DNA of 64,000 nt from Actinomycetes bacterium (GTDB taxonomy: Bacteria > Actinomycetota > Acidimicrobiia > Acidimicrobiales > RAAP-2), in assembly GCA_021786095.1 (NCBI GenBank), contig JAJYNX010000002.1, positions 62,001 to 126,000 of the forward strand, in the 5' to 3' direction. Positions 40,845-48,998 of this stretch are shown piece by piece. Made by a program: the position numbers and the translations under genes. The notes beneath the pieces were generated by a model, which searched no databases, had not been told where the DNA came from, and saw nothing but the letters and a program-made list of their open reading frames with translations. The stretch's first letter is position 1; every line of letters begins with the position of its first letter.

Positions 40845-42371
40845 CTACTCGCGACCGTCGTCACCGGTGCGCGACGGTGTCGGTCCGGCCTCGCGCGCTA
40901 CGCGCGTGAAGGTGAAGCCGCCGGCGAACACGGCGCGACAGGCCTCGACCACGTCGGCGTCGTAGCGTGTGCCGGCGCCTTCGGTGATCTCGGCCAGGGC
41001 CTCGTCGAGGGTGCGCGCCGGACGGTAGGGGCGGTGGTGGGTCATGGCCTCGACGGTGTCGGCCACCGCGATGATCCGCGCGGGCACGATGATGTCGTCG
41101 CCGGTCAGGCCCCGCGGGTAGCCCGAGCCGTCGAGTCGCTCGTGGTGCGCCAGGGCCACGTCGGCGATCGGCCACGGCAGCTGGGCGTGGCGCAGGATCT
41201 GCGAGCCGATCTCGCAGTGGCCCTGGATGAGCGCGAGCTCCAACGCGCTGAGCGCGCCGGGGCGCGTCAGGACCTCCGCGGGCACGGCCACCTTGCCGAC
41301 GTCGGCCACCTCGCCCGCCTGGCGCACCAGGGCGGCGGAGGCTCGATCGAGCCCGAGCTGGCGGGCGATCGCCTCGCCCAGGGCTCCGACGCCGCGCTGG
41401 TGCCCCGCGTTGTAGGGATCGCGCGCCTCGCTGACCTCGGCCAGCGCGGCCAGGGTGCCGTCGAAGGCCTCGCGCAGCCGCTCGCTCGCGGCGACGTGGT
41501 CCATCCCGAGTTCCATCTCGCGCACGACCGCCTCGAGGCCCCGTACGGTCGTTTCGTCGAACTCGTCCTCGTGGTGGGAGAGGACGTGCAGCACGAGCGG
41601 CGCGCCGGCGGTGGCGAAGGGGATCGCGATCATCGCGCGTAGTCCCAGCGCGGCCAGCGGCTGGTGCCAGGGGGCGAGGCGGGGGTCGCGCAGCGCGTGG
41701 TTGGCGACCTGGGTCTCGCCCGCGCGCGCCGCGATCCCCGTCAGACCGTGTGCGGCGCGCGCCGCGGCGGGGGAGGCCGCCACGACCTCGCGCAGCTCGT
41801 GCACCAGACCCGCCGCGTGAGCGATCTGCGTGTCGCGCGCCAGGTCGCGCGTCAGGAACGTCAGGGGGAAGTGGCCGCGGTGGACTAGGGCCAGGCACAG
41901 CTTGTCGAGGTAGTCGACGTCGCGCTCGACCGATCGGGCGATCTGGCTGACCGCCAGGGAGACGTCGAGGTTGCGGTGGGTGCGCACGGCGTCGGTCACG
42001 TCGGCGTACGAGGACACGACACCGTTCACGCCTCGCGCGTCGAGCACCGGGTAGGTGTTGATCGAGAGCCAGCGGAAGTGGCGCGCACCCACGCTGAGCC
42101 CGAGCACCTTCGCGAAGGTCGGCTGGGCCGTGGCGAGGGTGCGCGAGGCCGGCTGCTCGGTGGTCTCGCCACTCAGTCGCTCGGCGCTCCAGTGCAGTTC
42201 GCGCGGCGATCGGCCGAGGAACTCGTCGCGCGACACGCCGAACAGCGCCAGGGCCGCGTCGTTGCAGTCGCGCACGACCAACTCCGCGTCGAAGAGCACC
42301 CACCCGACGGGCGAACGCGAGACGAGGTCGAGCGTACGCACCACCGTGCCCAGGTCGCCCACGTCCTTCAT
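40845..42371 (-). CDS. PAS-GAF-HD-GYP protein with degenerate HD motif
   Basis: The 508-residue cytoplasmic protein has a PAS domain (about residues 15-130), a GAF-like domain (150-290) and an HD-GYP domain (300-480). HD-GYP enzymes hydrolyse cyclic di-GMP. Here GHQRGV, GH in IQGHCEIG, HHERLDGSGYPRG and VADTVEAMTHHRPYRPA are present. The HD pair, however, reads A-D (EVADVGKVAVP, near residues 356-357) instead of L-H-D-I-G-K, so one metal-binding histidine is missing. It may be inactive and act as a c-di-GMP receptor. ATG 42371 is chosen; GTG 42407 is an alternative. Confidence 0.85.
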   Translation of the reverse strand: MKDVGDLGTVVRTLDLVSRSPVGWVLFDAELVVRDCNDAALALFGVSRDEFLGRSPRELHWSAERLSGETTEQPASRTLATAQPTFAKVLGLSVGARHFRWLSINTYPVLDARGVNGVVSSYADVTDAVRTHRNLDVSLAVSQIARSVERDVDYLDKLCLALVHRGHFPLTFLTRDLARDTQIAHAAGLVHELREVVAASPAAARAAHGLTGIAARAGETQVANHALRDPRLAPWHQPLAALGLRAMIAIPFATAGAPLVLHVLSHHEDEFDETTVRGLEAVVREMELGMDHVAASERLREAFDGTLAALAEVSEARDPYNAGHQRGVGALGEAIARQLGLDRASAALVRQAGEVADVGKVAVPAEVLTRPGALSALELALIQGHCEIGSQILRHAQLPWPIADVALAHHERLDGSGYPRGLTGDDIIVPARIIAVADTVEAMTHHRPYRPARTLDEALAEITEGAGTRYDADVVEACRAVFAGGFTFTRVAREAGPTPSRTGDDGRE

Positions 42372-42463
42372 GCCCCCCCGATCGAGTCGCCCCGCTCCCG
42401 TCCCCACGGTAGCGACGGACCGGCGCGAGGCTCGAAGAATTCGTTTTTACGCCGTGACGCCAC

Positions 42464-42502
42464 GACGCCGCGCCCCCGCCGATGAGGCGGGGGCGCGGCG
42501 TC
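42464..42502 (-). terminator. Very strong hairpin after the PadR gene
   Basis: A perfect 17-bp stem (GACGCCGCGCCCCCGCC) with a 5-nt loop lies 3 bp past the stop of the PadR gene on its strand. There is no T-tract. It separates PadR transcription from the HD-GYP gene. Confidence 0.85.
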
Positions 42503-42505
42503 CGA

Positions 42506-43102
42506 TCAGGCGCGAGGAGTCGCGTCGCCCTCGGCGAGGATGCCGTAGAGCGTGCGACGGGTCTCGGCGAGGATCGCCGTGGCTCGTGCGACCTGGCTCT
42601 CGGATCCGGCCAGGAGCACCTGGCGCGAGGCCAGCATCACCTGACGCGCGGTGCCCATGAGCTCGCGCGCGGGACCGCCCGTGCCGTCGGCGCTCTCCCA
42701 GGGTCGGCCCAGCTGCTCGCGCTGCTCGGCGACCAGGGCGCGTCCGGCACTGGTGAGCGCGTAGGAGCGCCCGCTGCCGGCGGCCACCTCGACCAGACCC
42801 TCGTCCTCCAGTTGCTGGAGCACGGGGTAGATCGAGCCGGGGCTCGGTCGCCAGGCGTCGTTGGAGCGCTCGGTGAGCTCCTGGATCAGCTGGTAGCCGT
42901 TGCGGGGCTGCTCCTCGAGCAGGACCAGCACCGCCGCGCGCACGTCGCCGCGACGCTGGCGGCGCCCCTCGCGGCGCAGGGACCCGCCCCGGAAGTGGCC
43001 GCCGGGACCGCCGTGATCGTGACCGGGGCCACCGCGGCGGCCCGCGCCCATCGCTCGACCGGGTCGCTCGGCCCAGGGGCTGTTGTTGTTTTCGTTGAAC
43101 AT
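42506..43102 (-). CDS. PadR family transcriptional regulator with Gly/His-rich head
   Basis: The 198-residue protein has a PadR winged helix in the middle (RGDVRAAVLVLLEEQPRNGYQLIQEL, then SPGSIYPVLQQLEDEGLVEV, about residues 54-110) and a C-terminal helical dimerisation arm. The first 50 residues are low complexity, with GRRGGPGHDHGGPGGHFRGG and an asparagine run, as in Vfr/PadR relatives of unknown ligand. ATG 43102 is chosen because GGAGG lies 7 nt upstream; ATG 43114 is less well placed. It has its own terminator and palindromic promoter, so autoregulation is likely. Confidence 0.9.
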   Translation of the reverse strand: MFNENNNSPWAERPGRAMGAGRRGGPGHDHGGPGGHFRGGSLRREGRRQRRGDVRAAVLVLLEEQPRNGYQLIQELTERSNDAWRPSPGSIYPVLQQLEDEGLVEVAAGSGRSYALTSAGRALVAEQREQLGRPWESADGTGGPARELMGTARQVMLASRQVLLAGSESQVARATAILAETRRTLYGILAEGDATPRA

Positions 43103-43120
43103 TCGTTCCTCCATTTCGCT

Positions 43121-43174
43121 GTACCGTCCGGTACTACGTACTATAACGATATATCGTTAGTGTTCGCTTGTCAA
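43121..43174 (-). promoter_or_regulatory. PadR promoter with two palindromic operators
   Basis: On the minus strand TTGACA (complement of 43169-43174) and TATCGT (complement of 43146-43151) are 17 nt apart, a strong promoter. The perfect 16-bp palindrome TAACGATATATCGTTA (43144-43159) covers the -10. A second inverted repeat, GTACCGTCCGGTAC (43121-43134), lies in the transcribed leader. The arrangement suggests repression of padR by its own product. Confidence 0.75.
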
Positions 43175-43301
43175 GGGGTACGTGCGTCCGATCGGTGGAG
43201 AAGCGGCCGTCGAGTCGTGGCGACGTCGCCGTCGCACGGGGCAGTCGTGGTACTCAGGGGTCGTCGGATCACGCGGCCGGACGTCCCAGGGCCGATGCGC
43301 C

Positions 43302-44069
43302 CTATCGATCCGCCACGAGGCGCCACAGTCGGCGCGGCAGCACGCGCAGGATGGTGAAGACGTAGCGTAGGATCGGCGGGCTGTAGAGCACGCGGTCCCC
43401 GCTCTCGAGGCCGCGCACGACGACGTCGGCCACCTCGCTCACGCCCGTGGTGAACGGCGGCTCCGCCAGGCCGGTGGTCATCTTGGAGCGCACGAAACCC
43501 GGCCGCACGATCTGCAGCGTGACCCCCGTGCCGTCCAGGGTGTCGGCCATGGCCAGGCACATCTGGTCCAGGCCGGCCTTGGCGGCGCCGTAGAGGTAGG
43601 CCGAGGGGCGCACCCGCGTGGCGGCCACCGACGAGAGCACGACGACGCGCCCGTGTCCCTGCGCGACGAGGGGCGCACGCAGGGCGCTGAGCGCGGCGGC
43701 GGGCCAGGTGAGATTGACGGTCATCATCGCCGCGGCGCGCGCGGGATCGTCCTGGTCGCGCGACTGGTCGCCGAGCTCGCCGACCGCGATCAGCACCAGG
43801 TCCACCCGGCCGCCCAGAGCGTCGAGGCAGGCGCGCACGGTCTCGCCGGCCAGATCGGGATGGGTGGCGTCGAACACGACGGTGGTGACGCTGGTGGCGC
43901 CGTAGTCGCGCGCCTCGGCCGCCGCCTCGTCGAGGCGACTCGGGTCGCGACCGGCCAGCACGACGTGGCGCGCGCGCGCGGCGCAGAGGCGGCGGGTGAT
44001 CGCGCGAGCGATGTCCGACGTGGCGCCAAGCACGATCACGTTCTGGGGCTGGCCGAAGGCGTTGTCCAC
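43302..44069 (-). CDS. dprE2: Decaprenylphosphoryl-2-keto-beta-D-erythro-pentose reductase DprE2
   Basis: DprE2 is an NADH-dependent SDR that reduces the keto intermediate made by DprE1, giving decaprenyl-phosphoryl-arabinose. The 255-residue protein opens NVIVLGATSDIARAITRRL (a G-A-T-S-D-I-A cofactor loop typical of DprE2), with Y-x-x-x-K as YGAAK and the catalytic serine in VVLSSVAATRVRPSAYLYGA. The GTG start follows AGGAGGACGATAACC. It is 2 bp from dprE1 and belongs to a ubiA-dprE1-dprE2 operon. Confidence 0.92.
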   Translation of the reverse strand: MDNAFGQPQNVIVLGATSDIARAITRRLCAARARHVVLAGRDPSRLDEAAAEARDYGATSVTTVVFDATHPDLAGETVRACLDALGGRVDLVLIAVGELGDQSRDQDDPARAAAMMTVNLTWPAAALSALRAPLVAQGHGRVVVLSSVAATRVRPSAYLYGAAKAGLDQMCLAMADTLDGTGVTLQIVRPGFVRSKMTTGLAEPPFTTGVSEVADVVVRGLESGDRVLYSPPILRYVFTILRVLPRRLWRLVADR

Positions 44070-44071
44070 GG

Positions 44072-45412
44072 TTATCGTCCTCCTAGGTTGAGCCGACGGG
44101 CCAGATCGCTGGTGAGACGGCCCTCGGGGTCTACGCGCGCGCGCACCGCCGCGAAGTCGTCGAGGCGCGGGTACATCGCGGCCAGACGCTCCGGCGCCAG
44201 ACGCGCGTCCTTGGCCAGGTAGACCCGCCCGCCGGCCGCCACCACCAGCTCGTCGAGCTCGTCGAGGACGGAGCCCAGCGTGGGCGGGCCGACGGGCAGG
44301 TCGAGCGCCAGCGTCCAGCCGGACATCGGGAAGGAGAGGGGGCCGGGGTCGCCAGGTCCGAAGCGCTTGAGCACCGCGAGGAAACTGGGCAGGCGCGACG
44401 AGGAGAGGCGCGTGATCGCGTCGACCACGCACTGGCCCTCGGTGGCGGGGACGCAGAACTGGTACTGCACGAAGCCGTGCGGTCCGTAGAGGCGGTTCCA
44501 GTCGCGCACGCCGTCGAGGGGGTGGAAGAACGAGGAGAGCGTCGCGAGCTCGCCGCGTCGCTGGCGCGGTGCCGAGCGGAACCACGCCTCGTTGAAGAGC
44601 CGGATCGAGAGCGGGTTCAACAGCCCCGGGGGGGCGGTGAGTGGTACCGCGAGGCGCGCGGGGCGCGGCGCGGCGAGCGTGGCCGCGCCGGGGTCGAGGT
44701 CGGCGGCGTCGGCGTGGTCGCCGCGCGTGAGGATGGCGCGGCCCATGTGCGATCCGCGGGTCATGCAGTCGACCCAGGCCACCGAATAACGGTAGGCGTC
44801 GTCGCCGTCGGCCATCGCCGCCATGACGGCGTCGAGGTCGTCGAAGCGGTCGGTGTCCACCCGCACCCGGTCCGAGCTGACCGCGAGGAGCTGGAGGGTG
44901 AGCGCCGTGACGACCCCCGTGAGGCCCATCCCGCCCATGGTCGCCCAGAAGAGGTCGGGGTCCTCGCGGCGCGACACCGTGCGCGCCCCGGTCGGGGTCA
45001 CCAGATGCATCGAGAGCACGTGGGCGGCGAAGGAGCCGTCGCGGTGGTGGTTCTTGCCGTGGACGTCGCTGGCCACGGCGCCGCCGAGCGACACCTGTCG
45101 GGTGCCCGGGGTCACCGGCACGAACCAGCCGCGCGGCAGGCTGGCCTCGAGGAGCTGGTCGATCGACACGCCCGCGCCCGCGGTCACCACGCCCGCGGGG
45201 CTGATGGGTCCGACGTCGGCGAAGCCGCGGTTGTCGATCACGACGCCGCCGCCGAGTTGGGCGGCGTCGCCGTAGCTGCGTCCCAGCCCTCGGGCGATCA
45301 GTGCCGGGCGGGTCGCGAGCAGCTCGGCCAGCTCGTCCTCGCGCGTGGGGGTGAGCACCTCGGCCATCGAGGGGGCCGTGCGCCCCCATCCGGCGAGCGC
45401 GACGCGGGTCAT
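44072..45412 (-). CDS. dprE1: Decaprenylphosphoryl-beta-D-ribose 2'-oxidase DprE1
   Basis: This FAD oxidase oxidises the 2' hydroxyl of decaprenyl-phosphoryl-ribose. The 446-residue protein has the FAD-binding PP-loop ARGLGRSYGDAAQLGGG, SLGGAVASDVHGKNHHRDGSF and the substrate-facing VYLAKDARL near the end. The segment SFPMSGWTLALDLPV aligns with the region holding the benzothiazinone-reactive cysteine of mycobacterial DprE1 (Cys387, in GWNICVDF). Here that position is alanine. ATG at 45412 overlaps the ubiA stop (ATGA). Confidence 0.93.
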   Translation of the reverse strand: MTRVALAGWGRTAPSMAEVLTPTREDELAELLATRPALIARGLGRSYGDAAQLGGGVVIDNRGFADVGPISPAGVVTAGAGVSIDQLLEASLPRGWFVPVTPGTRQVSLGGAVASDVHGKNHHRDGSFAAHVLSMHLVTPTGARTVSRREDPDLFWATMGGMGLTGVVTALTLQLLAVSSDRVRVDTDRFDDLDAVMAAMADGDDAYRYSVAWVDCMTRGSHMGRAILTRGDHADAADLDPGAATLAAPRPARLAVPLTAPPGLLNPLSIRLFNEAWFRSAPRQRRGELATLSSFFHPLDGVRDWNRLYGPHGFVQYQFCVPATEGQCVVDAITRLSSSRLPSFLAVLKRFGPGDPGPLSFPMSGWTLALDLPVGPPTLGSVLDELDELVVAAGGRVYLAKDARLAPERLAAMYPRLDDFAAVRARVDPEGRLTSDLARRLNLGGR

Positions 45413-46317
45413 AGGTAGATGCCGATCGCGAGCAGGACGGCCCAGGTGAGTCCGAGCACCTGGACCACGCGGTTGTGCACCAGCAGGTCCTCGGGCGAGG
45501 AGCCGTCACCGGCCTCGGCGGAGCGCATGATGAAGAGTATCGCCAAGGTCACCGGCACCGCGGTGAGCCGGATCGGCACGACGTGGTGGTCGTGGGAGGA
45601 GAGGCCGGTCGCCGAGGTGTCGAACGCCCACAGGCAGTAGCCGGTGACCACCACGGTGGCGCTCAGGGTCAGCGCCGAGTGCAGGAACTCGGGGGTGTAC
45701 TCGGCCAGGACCCGCCGTGTGGCGCCCGCCCCGACCTTCTTCAGCTCGCTGGAGCGCTTGCCCACCACCAGGAATAGGGCTCCGAAGGAGATGACCACGA
45801 GGAACCAGGTCGACACGAAGATGTGCGACGCCGCCGCGCCGGCGTAGGCGCGCAGGAAGAAGCCGCTGGCGACGACTCCGAGTTCCACGATGACGACGTC
45901 CTTCAGCCAGAACGTGTAGCTGAGCGAGATCGCCAGGTACAGCCCGAGGATCAGGTAGAGCCCCTCGGGCTGCCAGAGGAACGCCGGCAGCACGAAGGCG
46001 ATCCCCGCGAGGACGCTCGCCGCGACGATCGCCGCACGCACGCTGAGCTGGCCGGCGGCGATGGCGCGATGGCGCTTGGTGGGGTGGTGACGGTCGGACT
46101 CGACGTCGCGAACGTCGTTGATCAGGTAGATCGCCGACGCCAGGGCGCAGAACGACAGGAACGCGGCGCCGGTGTGGCGGATGACGTCGGCGTGCGTGGC
46201 CACTCCCGCGGCGGCGGGGGCGATGCCGATCAGGATGTTCTTCACCCACTGGACGGGACGCATCGCCGACACCAGCGCGCGCACGGCACCGCGCCGTGGT
46301 GCGGGCGTCTGACTCAC
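45409..46317 (-). CDS. Decaprenyl-phosphate phosphoribosyltransferase (UbiA family)
   Basis: The 302-residue membrane prenyltransferase carries the Rv3806c-type signature: [15 protein letters not shown], then the metal-binding [18 protein letters not shown] near residues 66-83, and a second aspartate-rich site [11 protein letters not shown] in the cytoplasmic loop. It should transfer 5-phosphoribose to decaprenyl phosphate, the first committed step to arabinosyl donors. It is the first gene of the operon. The gene is not named further because several UbiA names are in use. Confidence 0.9.
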   Translation of the reverse strand: MSQTPAPRRGAVRALVSAMRPVQWVKNILIGIAPAAAGVATHADVIRHTGAAFLSFCALASAIYLINDVRDVESDRHHPTKRHRAIAAGQLSVRAAIVAASVLAGIAFVLPAFLWQPEGLYLILGLYLAISLSYTFWLKDVVIVELGVVASGFFLRAYAGAAASHIFVSTWFLVVISFGALFLVVGKRSSELKKVGAGATRRVLAEYTPEFLHSALTLSATVVVTGYCLWAFDTSATGLSSHDHHVVPIRLTAVPVTLAILFIMRSAEAGDGSSPEDLLVHNRVVQVLGLTWAVLLAIGIYL

Positions 46318-46385
46318 GGGTCCACGCTAGTCGTGCGCGTGGCGCACTCTTCGATCGCGCGCCGGGGGGTCGCGGCGGTGGGTTC

Positions 46386-46391
46386 TATGCT
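46386..46391 (+). promoter_or_regulatory. Probable -10 (TATGCT) of the B12-binding subunit gene
   Basis: TATGCT at 46386-46391 is 9 nt before the ATG at 46401, in the 83-bp gap after the divergent ubiA gene. The leader would be at most a few nucleotides. No Shine-Dalgarno sequence is present. Confidence 0.45.
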
Positions 46392-46400
46392 GGAACGACG

Positions 46401-46811
46401 ATGGAGCGAACGTACCGCGTGGTGGTGGCCAAGCCGGGTCTGGACGGTCACGATCGCGGGGCCAAGGTCATCGCCCGCGCGCTGCGCGACGCCGGCTTCG
46501 AGGTGGTCTACACCGGGCTGCACCAGACGCCGGAGCAGATCGTCCAGGCGGTGATCCAGGAGGATGCCGACGCCCTGGGGCTCTCCCTGCTCTCCGGCGC
46601 CCACCTGGTCCTGGTGCCGCGGGTGATCGACCTGCTGGCCGAGGCCGGCCGCGAGGACGTGGTCGTGGTGGTGGGGGGCATCATCCCCGACGCCGACGTC
46701 GCGGTTCTGGAGGGCCACGGCGTGGCCGGCGTCTTCACGCCGGGCGCCTCGCTCGCCGACATCGGGACGTGGCTCGAGTCGACGCTCGACGCCCGTGACC
46801 ACGCGCACTAG
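46401..46811 (+). CDS. Stand-alone B12-binding domain of an acyl-CoA mutase (McmA2-type small subunit)
   Basis: The 136-residue protein is a single cobalamin-binding Rossmann domain with the base-off/His-on motif DGHDRGAK (residues 15-22), [11 protein letters not shown], and [15 protein letters not shown] with [15 protein letters not shown]. Such domains pair with a separate catalytic subunit of methylmalonyl-CoA, isobutyryl-CoA or 2-hydroxyisobutyryl-CoA mutases. No large subunit is in the window. Its position just before sucCD fits entry of propionate or branched carbon as succinyl-CoA; that is inference. Confidence 0.88.
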   Translation: MERTYRVVVAKPGLDGHDRGAKVIARALRDAGFEVVYTGLHQTPEQIVQAVIQEDADALGLSLLSGAHLVLVPRVIDLLAEAGREDVVVVVGGIIPDADVAVLEGHGVAGVFTPGASLADIGTWLESTLDARDHAH

Positions 46812-46864
46812 GCGTTGGCGGGGCCGAGGGTCGCGGTGACGCGCACGGAGTAGGTGGTCGTGCG

Positions 46865-46924
46865 GTGGTGGGGATCGCAGTGAGAGGTGTCGCAGTGGTG
46901 GGGATCGCAGTGAGAGGTGTCGCA
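46865..46924 (+). repeat. 30-bp tandem duplication upstream of sucC
   Basis: Two identical 30-bp units (46865-46894 and 46895-46924), each beginning GTGGTGGGGATCGCAGTGAG and ending AGGTGTCGCA, are followed by the first three bases of a third. They fill the gap between the B12-binding gene and sucC, just before the sucC leader. Perfect identity points to a recent duplication. Confidence 0.92.
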
Positions 46925-46959
46925 GTGCAGTCAGTGGGGACAACGGAAAGCAGACGGTC

Positions 46960-48102
46960 ATGGATCTCTTCGAGTATCAGGGCAAGCAGTACTTCGCGCG
47001 CTACGGGATCGCCGTGTCGCCCGGCGGCGTCGCCGACACGGTGGACGAGGCGCTGGCGGTCGCCGAGCGCGTCGGCTACCCCGTGGTCGTCAAGGCCCAG
47101 GTCAAGGTGGGCGGGCGCGGCAAGGCCGGAGGGGTCAAGCTCGCGGCGAACGCCGACGAGGTGCGCACTCACGCCGGCACCATCCTCGGGCTGGACATCA
47201 AGGGCCACGTCGTGCGACGGCTGTGGATCGAGCGCGCCAGCGACATCGCCCGCGAGTACTACGCCTCGTTCACGCTGGACCGACCCAACAAGGTGCACCT
47301 GGGGATGCTGAGCGCTCAGGGTGGCGTCGAGATCGAGACGGTGGCCCAGGAGGATCCCGACGCCATCGCGATGCTCTCGATCGATCCCGTGCGCGGACTC
47401 GACCTGGCCACCGCCCGGCGTTGGGTGGCCGAGGCGGGACTCGACGAGGAGGCGCGCGCCCAGGCGGCCGAACTGCTGGTGAAGCTCTACGAGTGCTACA
47501 CCAAGGGTGACTGCGACCTGGCCGAGATCAATCCCCTGATCCTGACGACTGCGGGCACGGTCCACGCGCTCGACGCCAAGGTCACCCTGGACGAGAACGC
47601 CAGTTACCGCCACCCCGAGTGGGACGAGTTCCGCGCCACCGAGACCGAGGACCCCCGCGAGCGCCGGGCCAAGGAGAAGGGACTGAACTACATCGGCCTC
47701 GACGGCGACGTCGGCATCATTGCCAACGGCGCGGGCTTGGCGATGTCCACCCTGGACGTCGTGAACCAGGTCGGCGGCTCCGCCGCCAACTTCCTCGACA
47801 TCGGCGGCGGCGCCAACGCCGACGTGATGGCCGCCGCCCTCGAGTTGATCAACTCGGACCCGAAGGTCAAGGTCATCTTCGTCAACGTCTTCGGCGGCAT
47901 CACGCGCGTCGACGAGGTGGCCACCGGCGTGCTCGAGGCGCTCGGACGTGTGACGATCACCTCGCCCATCGTGCTGCGTCTCGACGGCACGAACGCCGTG
48001 GAGGGGCGCGCCATCCTGGCGCCGCACCTCAGCGACACCCTGATCACCGAACCCACCATGCTGGACGCCGCCCGCCGGGCCGTGGCCATCGCGAACGCCT
48101 GA
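46960..48102 (+). CDS. sucC: Succinate-CoA ligase (ADP/GDP-forming) subunit beta
   Basis: The 380-residue beta subunit has the ATP-grasp N-terminus (MDLFEYQGKQYFARYGIAVSPGGV), VVKAQVKVGGRGKAGGVKLA, the metal-binding DLAEINPLI, GLNYIGLDGDVGIIANGAGLAMSTLDVV, and NVFGGITRVDEVATG. ATG 46960 follows GGAAAGCAGACGGTC. It is followed 9 bp later by sucD. The complex makes ATP (or GTP) from succinyl-CoA in the TCA cycle. Confidence 0.97.
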   Translation: MDLFEYQGKQYFARYGIAVSPGGVADTVDEALAVAERVGYPVVVKAQVKVGGRGKAGGVKLAANADEVRTHAGTILGLDIKGHVVRRLWIERASDIAREYYASFTLDRPNKVHLGMLSAQGGVEIETVAQEDPDAIAMLSIDPVRGLDLATARRWVAEAGLDEEARAQAAELLVKLYECYTKGDCDLAEINPLILTTAGTVHALDAKVTLDENASYRHPEWDEFRATETEDPRERRAKEKGLNYIGLDGDVGIIANGAGLAMSTLDVVNQVGGSAANFLDIGGGANADVMAAALELINSDPKVKVIFVNVFGGITRVDEVATGVLEALGRVTITSPIVLRLDGTNAVEGRAILAPHLSDTLITEPTMLDAARRAVAIANA

Positions 48103-48111
48103 GGAGGCACC

Positions 48112-48996
48112 ATGAGCATCTTTGTCGACGAGAACACCACGGTCATCGTCCAGGGCCTGACGGGCGGCCAGGGCCGCTTCCACGGGCTGCGCAACCGCGA
48201 CTACGGCACCCGCGTGGTGGCCGGGGTCACCCCGGGCAAGGGGGGCTCGGACGTCGAGGGCATTCCCGTCTACAACACCGTGCGCGAGGCGGTGGACGCG
48301 ACGGGCGCCACGGCGTCCTTCGTCGTGGTGCCCCCGCCCTTCGCCGCGGGCGCGATCATGGAGGCCGCCGAGGGCGGCATCACCTTCATCGTGTGCATCA
48401 CCGAGGGGATCCCGGCCCAGGACGAGGCGGTTACCTACAACCGCCTGGTCGAGGAGTTCCCCGGGGTGCGCCTGCTGGGACCGAACTGCCCCGGCATCAT
48501 CAGCCCCGGCAAGTGCAACATCGGGATCACCTCGGGCGACATCGCGCTGGCCGGTGGCCCCGTCGGCATCGTGTCACGGTCGGGCACGCTCACCTACCAG
48601 GCGCTCTACGAGCTGAGCGTGCAGGGCGTGGGCCAGACGACCTGCGTGGGGATCGGTGGCGATCCGGTGCCGGGAACCAACTTCATCGACTGCCTGAGTG
48701 CCTTCGAGGCCGACCCCGAGACCAAGGCGGTGATGATGATCGGCGAGATCGGCGGATCCGAGGAGGAGCGCGCCGCGGAGTGGATCACCCACCACATGAC
48801 CAAGCCCGTCGTGGCCTACATCGCCGGCGTGACCGCCCCTCCGGGGCGCAAGATGGGCCACGCGGGGGCGATCATCTCCGGCTCGAAGGGGACGGCGCAG
48901 GCCAAGATGGCGGCGCTGTCCGCCGCCGGGGTGCGGGTCTGCCAGAACCCGACCGAGGCGGGACAGGCGATGGTCGACATCGTCGCGTCGCTCTAG
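48112..48996 (+). CDS. sucD: Succinate-CoA ligase subunit alpha
   Basis: The 294-residue alpha subunit has the CoA-binding QGLTGGQGRFHGLRNRDYGTRVVAGVTPGKGG, VCITEGIPAQD, LLGPNCPGIISPGKCNIG and the active-site histidine in GRKMGHAGAIISG. AGGAGGCACC precedes the ATG. It is translationally close to purN (2 bp). Confidence 0.97.
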   Translation: MSIFVDENTTVIVQGLTGGQGRFHGLRNRDYGTRVVAGVTPGKGGSDVEGIPVYNTVREAVDATGATASFVVVPPPFAAGAIMEAAEGGITFIVCITEGIPAQDEAVTYNRLVEEFPGVRLLGPNCPGIISPGKCNIGITSGDIALAGGPVGIVSRSGTLTYQALYELSVQGVGQTTCVGIGGDPVPGTNFIDCLSAFEADPETKAVMMIGEIGGSEEERAAEWITHHMTKPVVAYIAGVTAPPGRKMGHAGAIISGSKGTAQAKMAALSAAGVRVCQNPTEAGQAMVDIVASL

Positions 48997-48998
48997 CG

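Noticed and set aside
46865-46924. Tandem array considered as a small CRISPR
   Set aside because: The units are contiguous with no unique spacers and only two copies, so it is a simple duplication. The arrays at 13967-14014 and 61523-61567 fail for the same reason.
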